DNA of 37,647 bases from Sedimentisphaerales bacterium (GTDB lineage: Bacteria > Planctomycetota > Phycisphaerae > Sedimentisphaerales > Anaerobacaceae), in assembly GCA_030611315.1 (NCBI GenBank), contig JAUWPZ010000018.1, positions 1-37,647 of the forward strand. Direction: 5' to 3'. Both the position numbers and the translations under genes were made by a program. How positions within the stretch are numbered: the first letter of the stretch is position 1; every line of letters starts with the position of its first letter. Shown here in pieces: positions 25,120-33,802 of the stretch. The notes beneath the pieces are model-generated. The model did no database searches. It had not been told where the DNA came from and worked only from the letters and a program-made list of their open reading frames with translations.

Positions 25120-26457
25120 ATGAGACGACGTGAATTTTTGAAGAGGGCGGGTGTTGGTATGGCATCGGCGGCGATGCCGGTATCCTTTGCAGCGGCGAGG
25201 CAGCGAGGTTCTGATACCGGCAAGGCCAGGCAGCGAGTTCTCGCCTCCGCCGACGAGCGTATTGAGCGGCACCGCAAAGGCGATGCTTTGTTGAAACTGC
25301 TCGGGCCGAATGACAAGCCAATCCAGGCGGGCTCAACCGTTAAAATCGAACAGACAAAGCACAAGTTCCTGTTCGGGTGCAATATCTTCAAATTAGGCCA
25401 GCTCAGGACGCCTGAAGACAACGCCGCCTATGAGAAGCACTTTGCTGCGATGCTGAACTTCGCAACGCTTCCCTTTTATTGGTGGAATTACGAGCGGCAG
25501 CGGGGCCGGAGGGACGACGCACACATAGAAGATATCGTCCGCTGGTGCAAGGCCCACAATATAACAACCAAGGGCCATCCATTGGCGTGGAACTGGGGCG
25601 AGCAGAAATGGCTGCCGGACGAGCCGGACGAAGTGATGAAGCTGCAGCTTAAACGCATCGGGCGCTGTGTCGGCAAATTCAAAGGCGATATCGACATCTG
25701 GGACGTGGTGAATGAAGCGACACATTACGACCGCGACCATGCCAAACAAAATGCCCCCAAACTGACCGAGGCCATCCGCAGAATGGGAGTCGGAGCGTAC
25801 GTTCGCGAGGCGTTCAAGGCCGCACGGGCAGCGAATCCAAAGGCGACGCTGCTCATAAACGACTATCGAGCCGACGAGGACTACGCCAGGAAAGTGATTG
25901 GCGAACTCGTTGACGATAGCGGTAAGGCGATGTATGACGTTATCGGTATTCAGTCGCATATGCACGGTAGTTACTGGGGGGCGCAGCGGGCATGGGATGT
26001 GTGTGAGCGGTTCGCAAAATTCGCAAAGCCGCTGCATTTTACCGAGACGACGGTTGTTTCGGGCCCGCGGTCGCAAAAGGGCTGGCTTACCACGCCTGAG
26101 GGTGAGAAGAGCCAGGCTGAGCATGTGGTCGAGTTCTATCGTGTTCTTTTCTCTCATCCAGCCGTTGAGGCCATTACCTGGTGGGACTTCACCGACCAGG
26201 GGGCATGGCAGCGGGCGCCGGCCGGTTTCATTCGGGCGGATATGACGCCGAAGCCCGCTTACGAACAATTGCATCGGCTTATCAAGGGAAAATGGTGGAC
26301 TCAAACCGAGGCCAAAATTGCCGCAGAAGGCAAAGCGCGCTTGCGCGGATTTTTGGGGCAATATAAGGTTACTGTCCGCAGCGGCGGCAAACAAATACAG
26401 GGCGCTTTCCGGTTGGACAAGGGCGTAAAGAAAACGATAGAAGTACAGCTTAGCTGA
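25120..26457 (+). CDS. GH10 family glycoside hydrolase (xylanase-like), Tat-exported
   Basis: From the ATG at 25120 (GGAG four bases upstream; a GTG three codons earlier is an alternative) the protein has 445 residues. The N-terminus has a twin-arginine signal (MRRREFLKRAGVG). Glycoside hydrolase family 10 features are GHPLAWNWGEQKWLPD (substrate groove), DIWDVVNEATHYD with the likely acid/base Glu, and FTETTVV carrying the likely nucleophile Glu, followed by AITWWDFTDQGAWQ. GH10 enzymes cleave beta-1,4-xylan or related glycans with retention of configuration. The protein begins with about 60 residues of lead-in before the barrel. It sits with an isomerase-like gene upstream and a second glycosidase downstream. 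Confidence 0.9.
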   Translation: MRRREFLKRAGVGMASAAMPVSFAAARQRGSDTGKARQRVLASADERIERHRKGDALLKLLGPNDKPIQAGSTVKIEQTKHKFLFGCNIFKLGQLRTPEDNAAYEKHFAAMLNFATLPFYWWNYERQRGRRDDAHIEDIVRWCKAHNITTKGHPLAWNWGEQKWLPDEPDEVMKLQLKRIGRCVGKFKGDIDIWDVVNEATHYDRDHAKQNAPKLTEAIRRMGVGAYVREAFKAARAANPKATLLINDYRADEDYARKVIGELVDDSGKAMYDVIGIQSHMHGSYWGAQRAWDVCERFAKFAKPLHFTETTVVSGPRSQKGWLTTPEGEKSQAEHVVEFYRVLFSHPAVEAITWWDFTDQGAWQRAPAGFIRADMTPKPAYEQLHRLIKGKWWTQTEAKIAAEGKARLRGFLGQYKVTVRSGGKQIQGAFRLDKGVKKTIEVQLS

Positions 26458-26472
26458 TAACAATGTGGAATG

Positions 26473-26583
26473 TATAGTGCTCACGATTGAAATTTCCCCC
26501 GCCGCGGCGGGTTCGCGGGTAAGTAACCTTAAAACAATAATTTACAATCCTAATCGCGGGAATTTATTACCCTTAAGGGTATA
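26473..26583 (+). repeat. dispersed intergenic element, copy 2 (111 bp)
   Basis: It has the GC-rich palindrome CCCGCCGCGGCGGG like copy 1, but lacks the 15-nt middle segment. Its end is TACCCTTAAGGGTA-TA. It is followed 83 bp later by the GH-A glycosidase gene on the same strand. Confidence 0.9.
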
Positions 26584-26611
26584 GTGTTCTGTCTCGTATG
26601 ATTTGAGAGAT

Positions 26612-26643
26612 TGTCATGCTGAGCCGTTAGGCGAAGCATCTGG
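26612..26643. repeat. CATGCTGAGC-type short repeat
   Basis: GTCATGCTGAGC and GCGAAGCATCTGG lie ten bases apart. This pairing resembles the dispersed GTCAT..CTGAG..GAAGCATC repeat seen in the intergenic DNA of many bacteria. It lies just upstream of the ribosome binding site of the next gene. Confidence 0.5.
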
Positions 26644-26666
26644 CCTGCGTAAAGGAGATTCTTCAT

Positions 26667-28121
26667 TTGAACTGTGACGCACCAGTAGTTGGAAAAATAG
26701 CGATGCGTAGAGCATTTATTATCAGCATTCTTGGTGGATTGTTTCTCGGTGGAGTTGGCATTCTATGCCGCCCGGCCCAGGCTGAGCAGAAGTATATCAA
26801 GGTGCCGGTCAAGAGGAAACCGGCAGATAAAAACTGGACCCTGCGCGATACGCGGACAACAGAGCTGCTGGATGGTTTCCGGGAGGATTCGAAGAAAATC
26901 AAGTGCGGCAAGTACGGCGGCCGGCTCGACAGGAAGACAAAAGCGACGGGTTTCTTTTATGCAAAGAAGCTGGGCGACAGATGGTGGCTTGTTGACCCCG
27001 ATGGGAACTTGTTTATTAACGTCGGTATGTGCAGTGTTCGCAAGGGCAAATCGTCAGTCAGTCAAAAGCCGGCAATTGTGAAGTTCGGCACCTGGGATAA
27101 GTGGGCCGAGTTTACCGCGAATCTTCTTAGGGAGTACGGCTTCAATGGGACGGGAGGATGGTCGGAACCGGATTTCCTGCGTAAGGCATCGAATCGGCTT
27201 ACATATACTCTTTCGTGGAATTTCATGGGAACTTTCGGCAGGTCCAAACGGCTCGTCTGGCAGGAGCCGGGACATTTGGGCTATCCGAATAAATGTATCC
27301 CGGTGTTTCACCCGGAGTTTGAGAAATTCTGCGACAATTACGCCAGGAGTTTGGCGGCGACTAAAGACGACCCGTGGCTGATAGGGCATTTCTCGGACAA
27401 TGAGCTGCCAATTGCTTTTGATATGCTGGACAGGTCCCTGCAGTTCGATAGGGAGCACCCGGCCCTTCGATACGGCTATGAGGCGGCGAGGCAATGGCTG
27501 AATAATAGAAAAGGAAAAGAATCAGGGCCCGGAGATATAACCGATGCGGACCGGGAGAAGTTTCTTGAATACGCGTTTGACAGATACTATCGGATAACCA
27601 CTAATGCCATTCGCAAGTATGATTCGAACCATTTGTGCCTCGGCTCGAGGCTTCACGGAGGAGCATTGCGATATCCGGCTATATTTCGGGCGGCGAGGGA
27701 GTACCTGGACGTTATAGCGATAAATTATTACGGCGCATGGGGGCCGGACCCGAACCGAATGAAGATGTGGAGGCGGGAATCAGACAGGCCCTTTATTATT
27801 ACGGAGTTCTACGCCAAAGGTCAGGATTCAGGGCTGCCAAATAACACCGGCGCCGGCTGGCTGGTCCGGACTCAACAGGATAGAGGCCGGTTCTACCAGC
27901 ACTTCATTCTCGGCCTGCTTGAGTCTAAATCATGCGTAGGCTGGCACTGGTTCAAGTACAGGGACAACAATCCCGAGGACCTCAGCACAGACCCGTCCAA
28001 CCGCGACTCGAACAAGGGGATAATCGATTACAAGTACAATCCGTATTCGCCGCTGCTCGAGGAAATGGGGAAATTGAACAACCAGGTGTACTCTCTGATT
28101 GATTATTTCGATTCCCGGTAG
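26667..28121 (+). CDS. GH-A clan glycoside hydrolase, agarase (GH50)-like
   Basis: This 484-residue protein starts at TTG, nine bases after AAGGAG. The ATG at 26703 (MRRAFIISILGG) would give a more classical signal peptide and is a plausible alternative start. After the signal, RWWLVDPDGNLFINVGM opens the catalytic region. FSDNELP has the likely acid/base Glu, LDVIAINYYG is a barrel strand, and IITEFYAKGQDSG has the likely nucleophile Glu, followed by VGWHWFKYRDNN. These motifs resemble GH50 beta-agarases and related GH-A enzymes, but the exact family and substrate are uncertain. It is probably exported. Dispersed element copy 2 lies upstream and copy 3 downstream. Confidence 0.8.
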   Translation: MNCDAPVVGKIAMRRAFIISILGGLFLGGVGILCRPAQAEQKYIKVPVKRKPADKNWTLRDTRTTELLDGFREDSKKIKCGKYGGRLDRKTKATGFFYAKKLGDRWWLVDPDGNLFINVGMCSVRKGKSSVSQKPAIVKFGTWDKWAEFTANLLREYGFNGTGGWSEPDFLRKASNRLTYTLSWNFMGTFGRSKRLVWQEPGHLGYPNKCIPVFHPEFEKFCDNYARSLAATKDDPWLIGHFSDNELPIAFDMLDRSLQFDREHPALRYGYEAARQWLNNRKGKESGPGDITDADREKFLEYAFDRYYRITTNAIRKYDSNHLCLGSRLHGGALRYPAIFRAAREYLDVIAINYYGAWGPDPNRMKMWRRESDRPFIITEFYAKGQDSGLPNNTGAGWLVRTQQDRGRFYQHFILGLLESKSCVGWHWFKYRDNNPEDLSTDPSNRDSNKGIIDYKYNPYSPLLEEMGKLNNQVYSLIDYFDSR

Positions 28122-28216
28122 CTCTCAGGCCTTCTCCGAACGACTTGCATTTCCATCTTCCTGCTATTATAATCACAGTCTCGCCGAACCGTATTTGGGC
28201 CGGCAAAAAACTGTTG

Positions 28217-28335
28217 TATAGTGCTCTTAGTTGAAATTTCCTGTTTGTTCGCGGGCAACTTGTGCCACAGGTAGTGGCTTTAGAACAATAAGTTACAATC
28301 TTACTCGCGGGAATTTATTACCCTTCAAGGGTATA
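28217..28335 (+). repeat. dispersed intergenic element, copy 3 (119 bp)
   Basis: It lacks the GC-rich palindrome (TGTTTG instead) but has the 15-nt middle segment. Its terminal hairpin is TACCCT-TCA-AGGGTA, with one extra loop base compared with the other copies, while both arms are kept. The sulfatase ATG follows 12 bp after it, with AAGGAG in between. Confidence 0.9.
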
Positions 28336-28347
28336 GAAGGAGATATT

Positions 28348-29775
28348 ATGAAACGTCGTGATTTTTTGAAAGCAGTCGGTCTCAGTGCCGCGGCGCTGGT
28401 ATCGCCGGGATGTGCCGGCAGTCCACAGCGTTCCGGCAAACGCAGAAAGCCGAATATCGTCTATATAATGCTGGACGAGCTCGGCTATTTTGAATTGTCC
28501 TGCATGGGCAACAAATATATCGAGACCCCGAACATTGACCGTATGGCAGCCGAAGGAACGCGCTTCACACAGGCTTTGGCCGGTGGTCCGGTTTGCGCGC
28601 CGACCCGCTGTACGCTGATGACCGGTCAGCACACCGGCCACTGCACGGTACGCAAGAACAGCCAGGTCTGGCCGATGCGGGCCGAGGATATAACCGTCGC
28701 AGAGACGCTCAAAAGGGCAGGTTATGCCACCGGAGGATTCGGCAAGTGGGGTAACGGCGACCGCGGCACGACGGGGGTGCCTGAGAAGCACGGTTTCGAC
28801 ATGTTCTATGGTTACTATAATCAAACCCACGCCCATTCGTATTATCCGTATTATCTTGTGCGAAACGGCGAAAAGGTGCCCCTTGAGGGGAATGCGGGAG
28901 AGCCCGGCAAAGGAAAGCATTATTCGCACTATCTTATCTATGATGAATCGATAAAGTTCATTCGCGAGAACAAGTCCAGACCGTTTTTCTGCTACTGTGG
29001 ATGGACCCCGCCCCACGGCCGCTGGGAAATTCCGGAAGATGAGCCGGCATGGAAGGAGATAATGGAAAAGCCCTGGGCCTCTGAAGAGTCAACGCCCAAA
29101 GGAGCAACTGCGTATGCGGCCATGGTGAAAATGGTTGACCGGCAGGTAGGCGAGATTCTTGCATTGCTCAAAGAGCTCGCGATAGAAGACAATACGCTCG
29201 TATTTGTCTGTGGTGATAACGGCGGAAACGCCGCGTTCAAAAGCAAAGCCCACCCAAACGGTTTCTTCAGTCCTAACGGCGGTGTATTTCGGGGCAATAA
29301 AGGGAATTTGTACGAGGGCGGCCTGCGTATTCCAATGATAGTCCGCTGGCCCGGCAATATCAAAGAAGGTGTTGTAAGCGATTACCTTTGGTACTTCCCG
29401 GATATTATGCCAACCCTGGCAGAACTGGCCGGTGTTGAGCCGCCGGAGAATATTGACGGAATTTCGATAGTCCCGACGCTGCTGGGCGAAGAGAATGTCG
29501 GCCGCAGGCAGCAGAACCACGAGTTCCTGTACTGGGAGCACAAAGCGCAAACGGCGGTGCGTATGGGTAATTTCAAGGCCATTCAGCCGGGCGCAAACAA
29601 GCCGTTTGAGCTTTATGACCTCAGTAAAGATATTGGCGAACAGAACAACATAGCATCTAAGCACACGGAAATTCTGGAAAAAATGAAGGCGTACGCAAGG
29701 CAATCGCACACCGAGAACCTGATAGGGGTTGTTCTCGATGCGGATAAGAGGTTCAAGGGTCATAAAGTTCCTTGA
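28348..29775 (+). CDS. arylsulfatase A-type (S1) sulfatase
   Basis: From the ATG at 28348 (AAGGAG five bases upstream) the protein has 475 residues. A longer open frame to 28231 runs through the dispersed element and is rejected. The N-terminus has a Tat motif (KRRDFLKAVG) and a possible lipobox (LVSPGC). GPVCAPTRCTLMTGQ holds the formylglycine-forming Cys in a CxPTR context (common form CxPSR). The metal site begins LDELGYFE, with Glu where the second Asp usually is, and VCGDNGG is a further metal-site segment. It should remove sulfate esters from a carbohydrate, acting outside the cytoplasm. It needs a formylglycine-generating enzyme, which is not in this window. Confidence 0.92.
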   Translation: MKRRDFLKAVGLSAAALVSPGCAGSPQRSGKRRKPNIVYIMLDELGYFELSCMGNKYIETPNIDRMAAEGTRFTQALAGGPVCAPTRCTLMTGQHTGHCTVRKNSQVWPMRAEDITVAETLKRAGYATGGFGKWGNGDRGTTGVPEKHGFDMFYGYYNQTHAHSYYPYYLVRNGEKVPLEGNAGEPGKGKHYSHYLIYDESIKFIRENKSRPFFCYCGWTPPHGRWEIPEDEPAWKEIMEKPWASEESTPKGATAYAAMVKMVDRQVGEILALLKELAIEDNTLVFVCGDNGGNAAFKSKAHPNGFFSPNGGVFRGNKGNLYEGGLRIPMIVRWPGNIKEGVVSDYLWYFPDIMPTLAELAGVEPPENIDGISIVPTLLGEENVGRRQQNHEFLYWEHKAQTAVRMGNFKAIQPGANKPFELYDLSKDIGEQNNIASKHTEILEKMKAYARQSHTENLIGVVLDADKRFKGHKVP

Positions 29776-29780
29776 TAGAG

Positions 29781-29816
29781 CTATCCACTAAGCTATTATT
29801 AGTGAGATAGATTTTT
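29781..29816 (+). terminator. intrinsic terminator after the sulfatase gene
   Basis: CTATC-CACTAA (29781-29791) pairs with TTAGTG-A-GATAG (29799-29810) with a single bulged A, followed by ATTTTT. It lies six bases after the stop codon. Confidence 0.85.
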
Positions 29817-29861
29817 GTATTTTGCAGAAGAACTGAGAACGAGCGTGAAGGGGAAATACAA

Positions 29862-31277
29862 GTGTCAAATCAGGAAATTAAATTCTACTACAAAAACATT
29901 ACAGCAGATGCAATAGGGCCGGAACATGGCATTAGCAAAAGTCAATTTGAAGACCTCGCCAGGGAAACAACGCCTTTGATTGCTCAATTGAACGAGGAAA
30001 GGAAACTCGGTAAAACGCCTTATAGAGACCTGCCCTTTATCGCCGAGTCTCTCAAAAGGGTAAAAGACCTCATAGCGGAGGTGAAAGACGGATGCGAAAA
30101 CCTCGTTGTGTTCGGCATCGGCGGCTCTGCTCTCGGCAATATCGCCGTGCAGACCGCGCTAAATCCTTATATGCACAATATGGACGATACGCAGCGGACA
30201 GGCCCGCGTCTGTTTGTCTTTGATAATGTTGACCCGGCCCAATTAGCTTCGTTTCTGGATTGGCTTGGCGATGGGCTGGATAAGACTATTTTCAACGTTA
30301 TCAGCAAATCCGGCCGAACCGCAGAAACCGCAGCCCAATTTCTGATTATTCGACAACTGCTCCTGGATAAGCTTGGTCCCGATGGCTGCAAAAAACAAAT
30401 AATCACCACCACCGACGCAAATCAGGGCACTCTTCGCGCTATTACCGACGAAGCCGGTTTTAGAAGTCTCGTAGTACCGGACGGCATTGGCGGCAGATTC
30501 AGCGTCTTAAGCGATGTCGGCCTGTTCAGCGCCGGCATGTGCGGGGTTGATATCGACTCGCTATTGGTGGGCGCCCGCGATATGGACAAAAGAGTAAGCA
30601 GCGAGGATTTTTACAAAAACCCGGCGGCAATCAACGCCGCGATAAATTACCACTTTTATAAACGCGGCAAAAAAATCTCCGTAATGATGCCTTATTGCTA
30701 TGCCCTGAAGGACATGGCGGACTGGTACAGGCAGCTTTGGGCCGAAAGTCTCGGCAAAGCCACAGATTTGGCTGGAAATGAAGTTTTCCTCGGCCCCACG
30801 CCCGTCAAGGCACTCGGCACGACCGATCAGCACAGCCAGGTGCAGTTATATCGTGAAGGCCCTAACGACAAACTCTTTACATTTCTCCAGGTCGGTAAAT
30901 TCGATAAGGACCTTACCATAAGCCCGGCCCCGGATTGCGCTTCAGAATTGGGCTTTTTGGCCGGCAAGGATTTGAGCGTACTGTTGAACAGCGAGAAAAA
31001 AGCCACCGAGTACGCTCTTTTAGAGAGCAAGCGTCCGTGCCTTACAGTCGTCTTTCCCGAAGTGAATGCTTATACGGTGGGCCAGTTCATTTATTTATTT
31101 GAAGTAACAACTTCTTTTGCCGGTGCGCTGTTTGGCATCAATCCCTACGACCAACCAGCCGTAGAATTAGGCAAGGAAGCGACATTTGCCCTTATGGGCA
31201 AGCCGGGTGATGAATATACGGAATTTGCAAAGAAAATTCGCTCATTGACCAATGTTGACGAGAGCTTTCTGGTTTGA
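29862..31277 (+). CDS. pgi: glucose-6-phosphate isomerase
   Basis: This 471-residue enzyme interconverts glucose-6-phosphate and fructose-6-phosphate in the cytoplasm. It starts at GTG with AAGGGG eight bases upstream. Key segments are VVFGIGGSALGNIAVQTAL, ISKSGRTAETAAQF (sugar-phosphate binding), GGRFSVLSDVGL, and DQHSQVQLYREGPNDKLF, which matches the PGI signature. The length is of the short Bacillus-type PGI rather than the about 550-residue E. coli type. It is separated from the sulfatase by a terminator, so it probably has its own promoter. It leads toward the GDP-mannose step encoded at 31424. Confidence 0.95.
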   Translation: MSNQEIKFYYKNITADAIGPEHGISKSQFEDLARETTPLIAQLNEERKLGKTPYRDLPFIAESLKRVKDLIAEVKDGCENLVVFGIGGSALGNIAVQTALNPYMHNMDDTQRTGPRLFVFDNVDPAQLASFLDWLGDGLDKTIFNVISKSGRTAETAAQFLIIRQLLLDKLGPDGCKKQIITTTDANQGTLRAITDEAGFRSLVVPDGIGGRFSVLSDVGLFSAGMCGVDIDSLLVGARDMDKRVSSEDFYKNPAAINAAINYHFYKRGKKISVMMPYCYALKDMADWYRQLWAESLGKATDLAGNEVFLGPTPVKALGTTDQHSQVQLYREGPNDKLFTFLQVGKFDKDLTISPAPDCASELGFLAGKDLSVLLNSEKKATEYALLESKRPCLTVVFPEVNAYTVGQFIYLFEVTTSFAGALFGINPYDQPAVELGKEATFALMGKPGDEYTEFAKKIRSLTNVDESFLV

Positions 31278-31289
31278 TATATATATACG

Positions 31290-31392
31290 TATAGTACTCA
31301 CGATTGAAATTTCCTGTTTGTTCGCGGGCAAGTGGTCTTAGAACAATAAGTTACAATCCCAGTCGCGGGAATTTATTACCCTTAAGGGTATA
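31290..31392 (+). repeat. dispersed intergenic element, copy 4 (103 bp)
   Basis: This is the shortest form: no GC-rich palindrome and no 15-nt middle segment. It keeps the head (TATAGTACTCACGATTG), the TTCGCGGGCAA core, TCGCGGGAATTTATTACCC and the terminal hairpin. Its end GGGTATAAT contains a perfect TATAAT. The guanylyltransferase gene starts 31 bp later. Confidence 0.9.
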
Positions 31393-31423
31393 ATACGATA
31401 TACGCTTCACGAGATACGAAAAA

Positions 31424-32512
31424 ATGGATTACGCAGTGATAATGGCAGGCGGCACGGGTAAAAGGTTGTGGCCGCTTAGCCGCAAAAAACGCCCGAAACA
31501 GGTCTTACAGCTCCTGGATGGACAGACGCTTCTTCGCCGTTGTTTTGAGCGTCTTTCGCCGATATTCGATACGAGAAATATCCTTGTTCTGACAAACGCC
31601 CATTACGCAAATGTGGTACGAGAAGACCTGTCTGAATTGCCCTTTAACAATATCATCGCCGAGCCGGTCGTGCGCGATACAGCCGGCGCCATCGGATTGG
31701 TTGCGACGGTGCTGACTAAATATGAATCAGAAGCGACAATAGCTGTGGTTACCGCCGACCAGGTAATAGAACCCGCCGATGTATTTCAGCAGGCCCTCAA
31801 AGATGCCCTGAACTTTGTGAATAAGAACCCGGGCGATATGATTGTTTTCGGCATCCGGCCGACCTTCGCCAGTACTTTGCTTGGCTATATAAAGTGTGTT
31901 TCGCCGCGGAAGTGTCCCGATTGTGCGAACGAAATATACACCGTGGAAGCATTCAGCGAAAAACCGGACGAGAAGACAGCGCAGGAATATCTGGATAGCG
32001 GCCAATATTTATGGAATTCGGGTATGTTTGTCTGGAAGGCCAAAACGATATTGGCCAATTTGGCGAAGTTTCTGCCGGAAGCATCCGGGCCTCTGCAAAG
32101 GATTCACAACGACTGGGACAGCCCTGACCAGCAGCAAACTCTACAGGAGTGGTTCCCGAAATTGCCTCAAATCAGCATCGACTATGCTGTTATGGAAAAG
32201 GCCGACAGGGTACACGGCATAAAGCTGGACTGCCGGTGGCTCGATATGGGCTCGTTCGCCGCGCTTGCTGATATTATCAGCTCCGACAAGGACAATAATA
32301 TTGTCGTAGCGGGTACGAGCGAATTGATGGACTGCAAAAACAGTATCATAGTTACGGAAGAAAAGGACCATCTAATCGCCGCCATAGGGCTTCAAAACAT
32401 GGTCGTGGCACACAGCCCGGATGCTACTCTGGTATGTCATATCGACGAGACGCAGAGGCTCAAGGAGCTGCTCGATATGATAAAACAGCACTGCGATGGG
32501 AAATTTCTATAA
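31424..32512 (+). CDS. manC: mannose-1-phosphate guanylyltransferase
   Basis: This 362-residue nucleotidyltransferase makes GDP-mannose from mannose-1-phosphate and GTP for glycan or glycoprotein synthesis. The N-terminus has the pyrophosphorylase signature AGGTGKRLWPLSRKKRPKQ. FSEKPDEKTA and WNSGMFVWKAKTI are conserved active-site segments of this family. The length is that of monofunctional enzymes, with no C-terminal phosphomannose isomerase cupin domain. The ATG lacks a clear ribosome binding site. A TATACGC-word repeat (31392-31419) and dispersed element copy 4 precede it. Context with pgi suggests hexose-phosphate to sugar-nucleotide flow. Confidence 0.93.
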   Translation: MDYAVIMAGGTGKRLWPLSRKKRPKQVLQLLDGQTLLRRCFERLSPIFDTRNILVLTNAHYANVVREDLSELPFNNIIAEPVVRDTAGAIGLVATVLTKYESEATIAVVTADQVIEPADVFQQALKDALNFVNKNPGDMIVFGIRPTFASTLLGYIKCVSPRKCPDCANEIYTVEAFSEKPDEKTAQEYLDSGQYLWNSGMFVWKAKTILANLAKFLPEASGPLQRIHNDWDSPDQQQTLQEWFPKLPQISIDYAVMEKADRVHGIKLDCRWLDMGSFAALADIISSDKDNNIVVAGTSELMDCKNSIIVTEEKDHLIAAIGLQNMVVAHSPDATLVCHIDETQRLKELLDMIKQHCDGKFL

Positions 32513-32646
32513 TCCCGCATTTCCCGAGTAGTTCGTGACAAATGAACAGAATGTTGATGTCGAACGGAGAAAATCGCAGAAACGACCCGGCCTGTGAGTA
32601 TGATAAGGCAACAATGCGTTAATTTGACAGAGTAAAAGGCTGCAAG

Positions 32647-33492
32647 ATGTGTGAGTTCTGTCTAAAACATGGCGAAGGGAAGAAGTGGTATTTGCAGGCA
32701 GGGAACTATTCTGACGAGCTGTTGAGTGACATCCGTCGCCGTAGGATGATTGAAGAATTTTTCTCAAATCCCGACCGACTCGCAAGAGGTATAGAGTATC
32801 TCAACCACCTTGAGAAGACTCCTAAGTTTATAAAGAGTTTGATTGGCCGCATTATTACCGGCCGGCAGAAAAAGACCCACTTTGGGCAGGTAGTGCCAAT
32901 CGAGGAGATTGAAAAGATATTCGGGTTTGTCTGCTCTATTGTCCGTGTGGCTTGCATCTGTCGCCACGTTACATTGAACCAGGAAAAGCGATATTGTTAC
33001 GGGGTCAGCATGTCGCCCAATGGCGGGGAGTTAGCCAATATCATAAGGGGCCTCGATAAGAGCTTTCTCACGGGGCCGGATATGTCCGGACTGGAGATAT
33101 TGAGCAGGGAAGAAGCTGTGTCCGCCTTTCGAGACCACGAACGAGAAGGTTTGTGCCATACTGTTTGGACTTTTCAGTCGCCGTTCATCGGGGGAGTGTG
33201 CAACTGCGACCGTTCGGACTGCCTGGCTATGCGATGCACGGTAACACATTCTATCCCGGTGATGTTTCGGGCCGAATATATTGCAGAAGTTGACCCTGAC
33301 GTGTGTATTGGTTGCCGGGAATGCATGCGTGTCTGTCAATTCGGCGCTATTGTTTACAGCGCCTCAACCGGAAAGGTTGCCATCGACCAAAGGCGGTGTT
33401 ATGGTTGTGGGATATGCCGTTCCCTGTGCGATAAGAACGCAATCCGGTTGAATGACCGTAACACAGTGCCGGCCGCCGCGAATCTCTGGTAA
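32647..33492 (+). CDS. 4Fe-4S dicluster protein
   Basis: This 281-residue protein has two C-terminal 4Fe-4S ferredoxin motifs: CIGCRECMRVCQFGAI and CYGCGICRSLCDKNAI. Additional Cys clusters lie upstream (ACICRHV, CNCDRSDCLAMRC) and at the very start (MCEFC). The middle is helical and I recognise no enzyme domain. It probably moves electrons or senses redox state; the partner is unknown. The ATG follows AAGG at eight bases. The C-terminus (NLW then TAA) runs straight into an IS1380-type transposase remnant, so the last residues may have been altered or truncated by that event. Confidence 0.8.
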   Translation: MCEFCLKHGEGKKWYLQAGNYSDELLSDIRRRRMIEEFFSNPDRLARGIEYLNHLEKTPKFIKSLIGRIITGRQKKTHFGQVVPIEEIEKIFGFVCSIVRVACICRHVTLNQEKRYCYGVSMSPNGGELANIIRGLDKSFLTGPDMSGLEILSREEAVSAFRDHEREGLCHTVWTFQSPFIGGVCNCDRSDCLAMRCTVTHSIPVMFRAEYIAEVDPDVCIGCRECMRVCQFGAIVYSASTGKVAIDQRRCYGCGICRSLCDKNAIRLNDRNTVPAAANLW

Positions 33493-33802
33493 GTATGCCT
33501 TGAACTGGACACGGCTTTCGTGCCATGATTTCGTTGATAATCAGGTTCGGCTCCAACTATTTGCCTTGGCTTATAGCCTCGGCAATTTCCTTAGACGTTT
33601 GGCTTTACCAAAGAGAGTAATGCAATGGTCACTGCGAACACTCAGGATAAAACTGATTAAGATAGGAGCCAAAGTGGTCAGCCATTCACGTTACGTGATA
33701 TTTCAAATGGCGGAAGTGGCAGTGCCGCAGACAATCTTTCAGGAAATCCTTGAGCGTATCAGGCAGTTGCGTTTTTTGACAATAGCCGCCAGGCCCCGAT
33801 GA
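33482..33802 (+). pseudogene. IS1380-family transposase C-terminal remnant
   Basis: The frame from about 33482 reads SGKYALNWTRLSCHDF, then NQVRLQLFALAYSLGNFLRR, then KLIKIGAKVVSHSRYVIFQM. These are characteristic C-terminal segments of IS1380-type transposases. Only about the last 100 residues remain; the DDE-type catalytic core is missing and no start codon belongs to it. The frame ends with a TGA at the expected end of the family. It overlaps the last codons of the 4Fe-4S protein gene in another frame. Confidence 0.88.

Noticed and set aside
16392-31392. CRISPR array
   Set aside because: The four related copies are kilobases apart, differ in length and lack uniform spacers.
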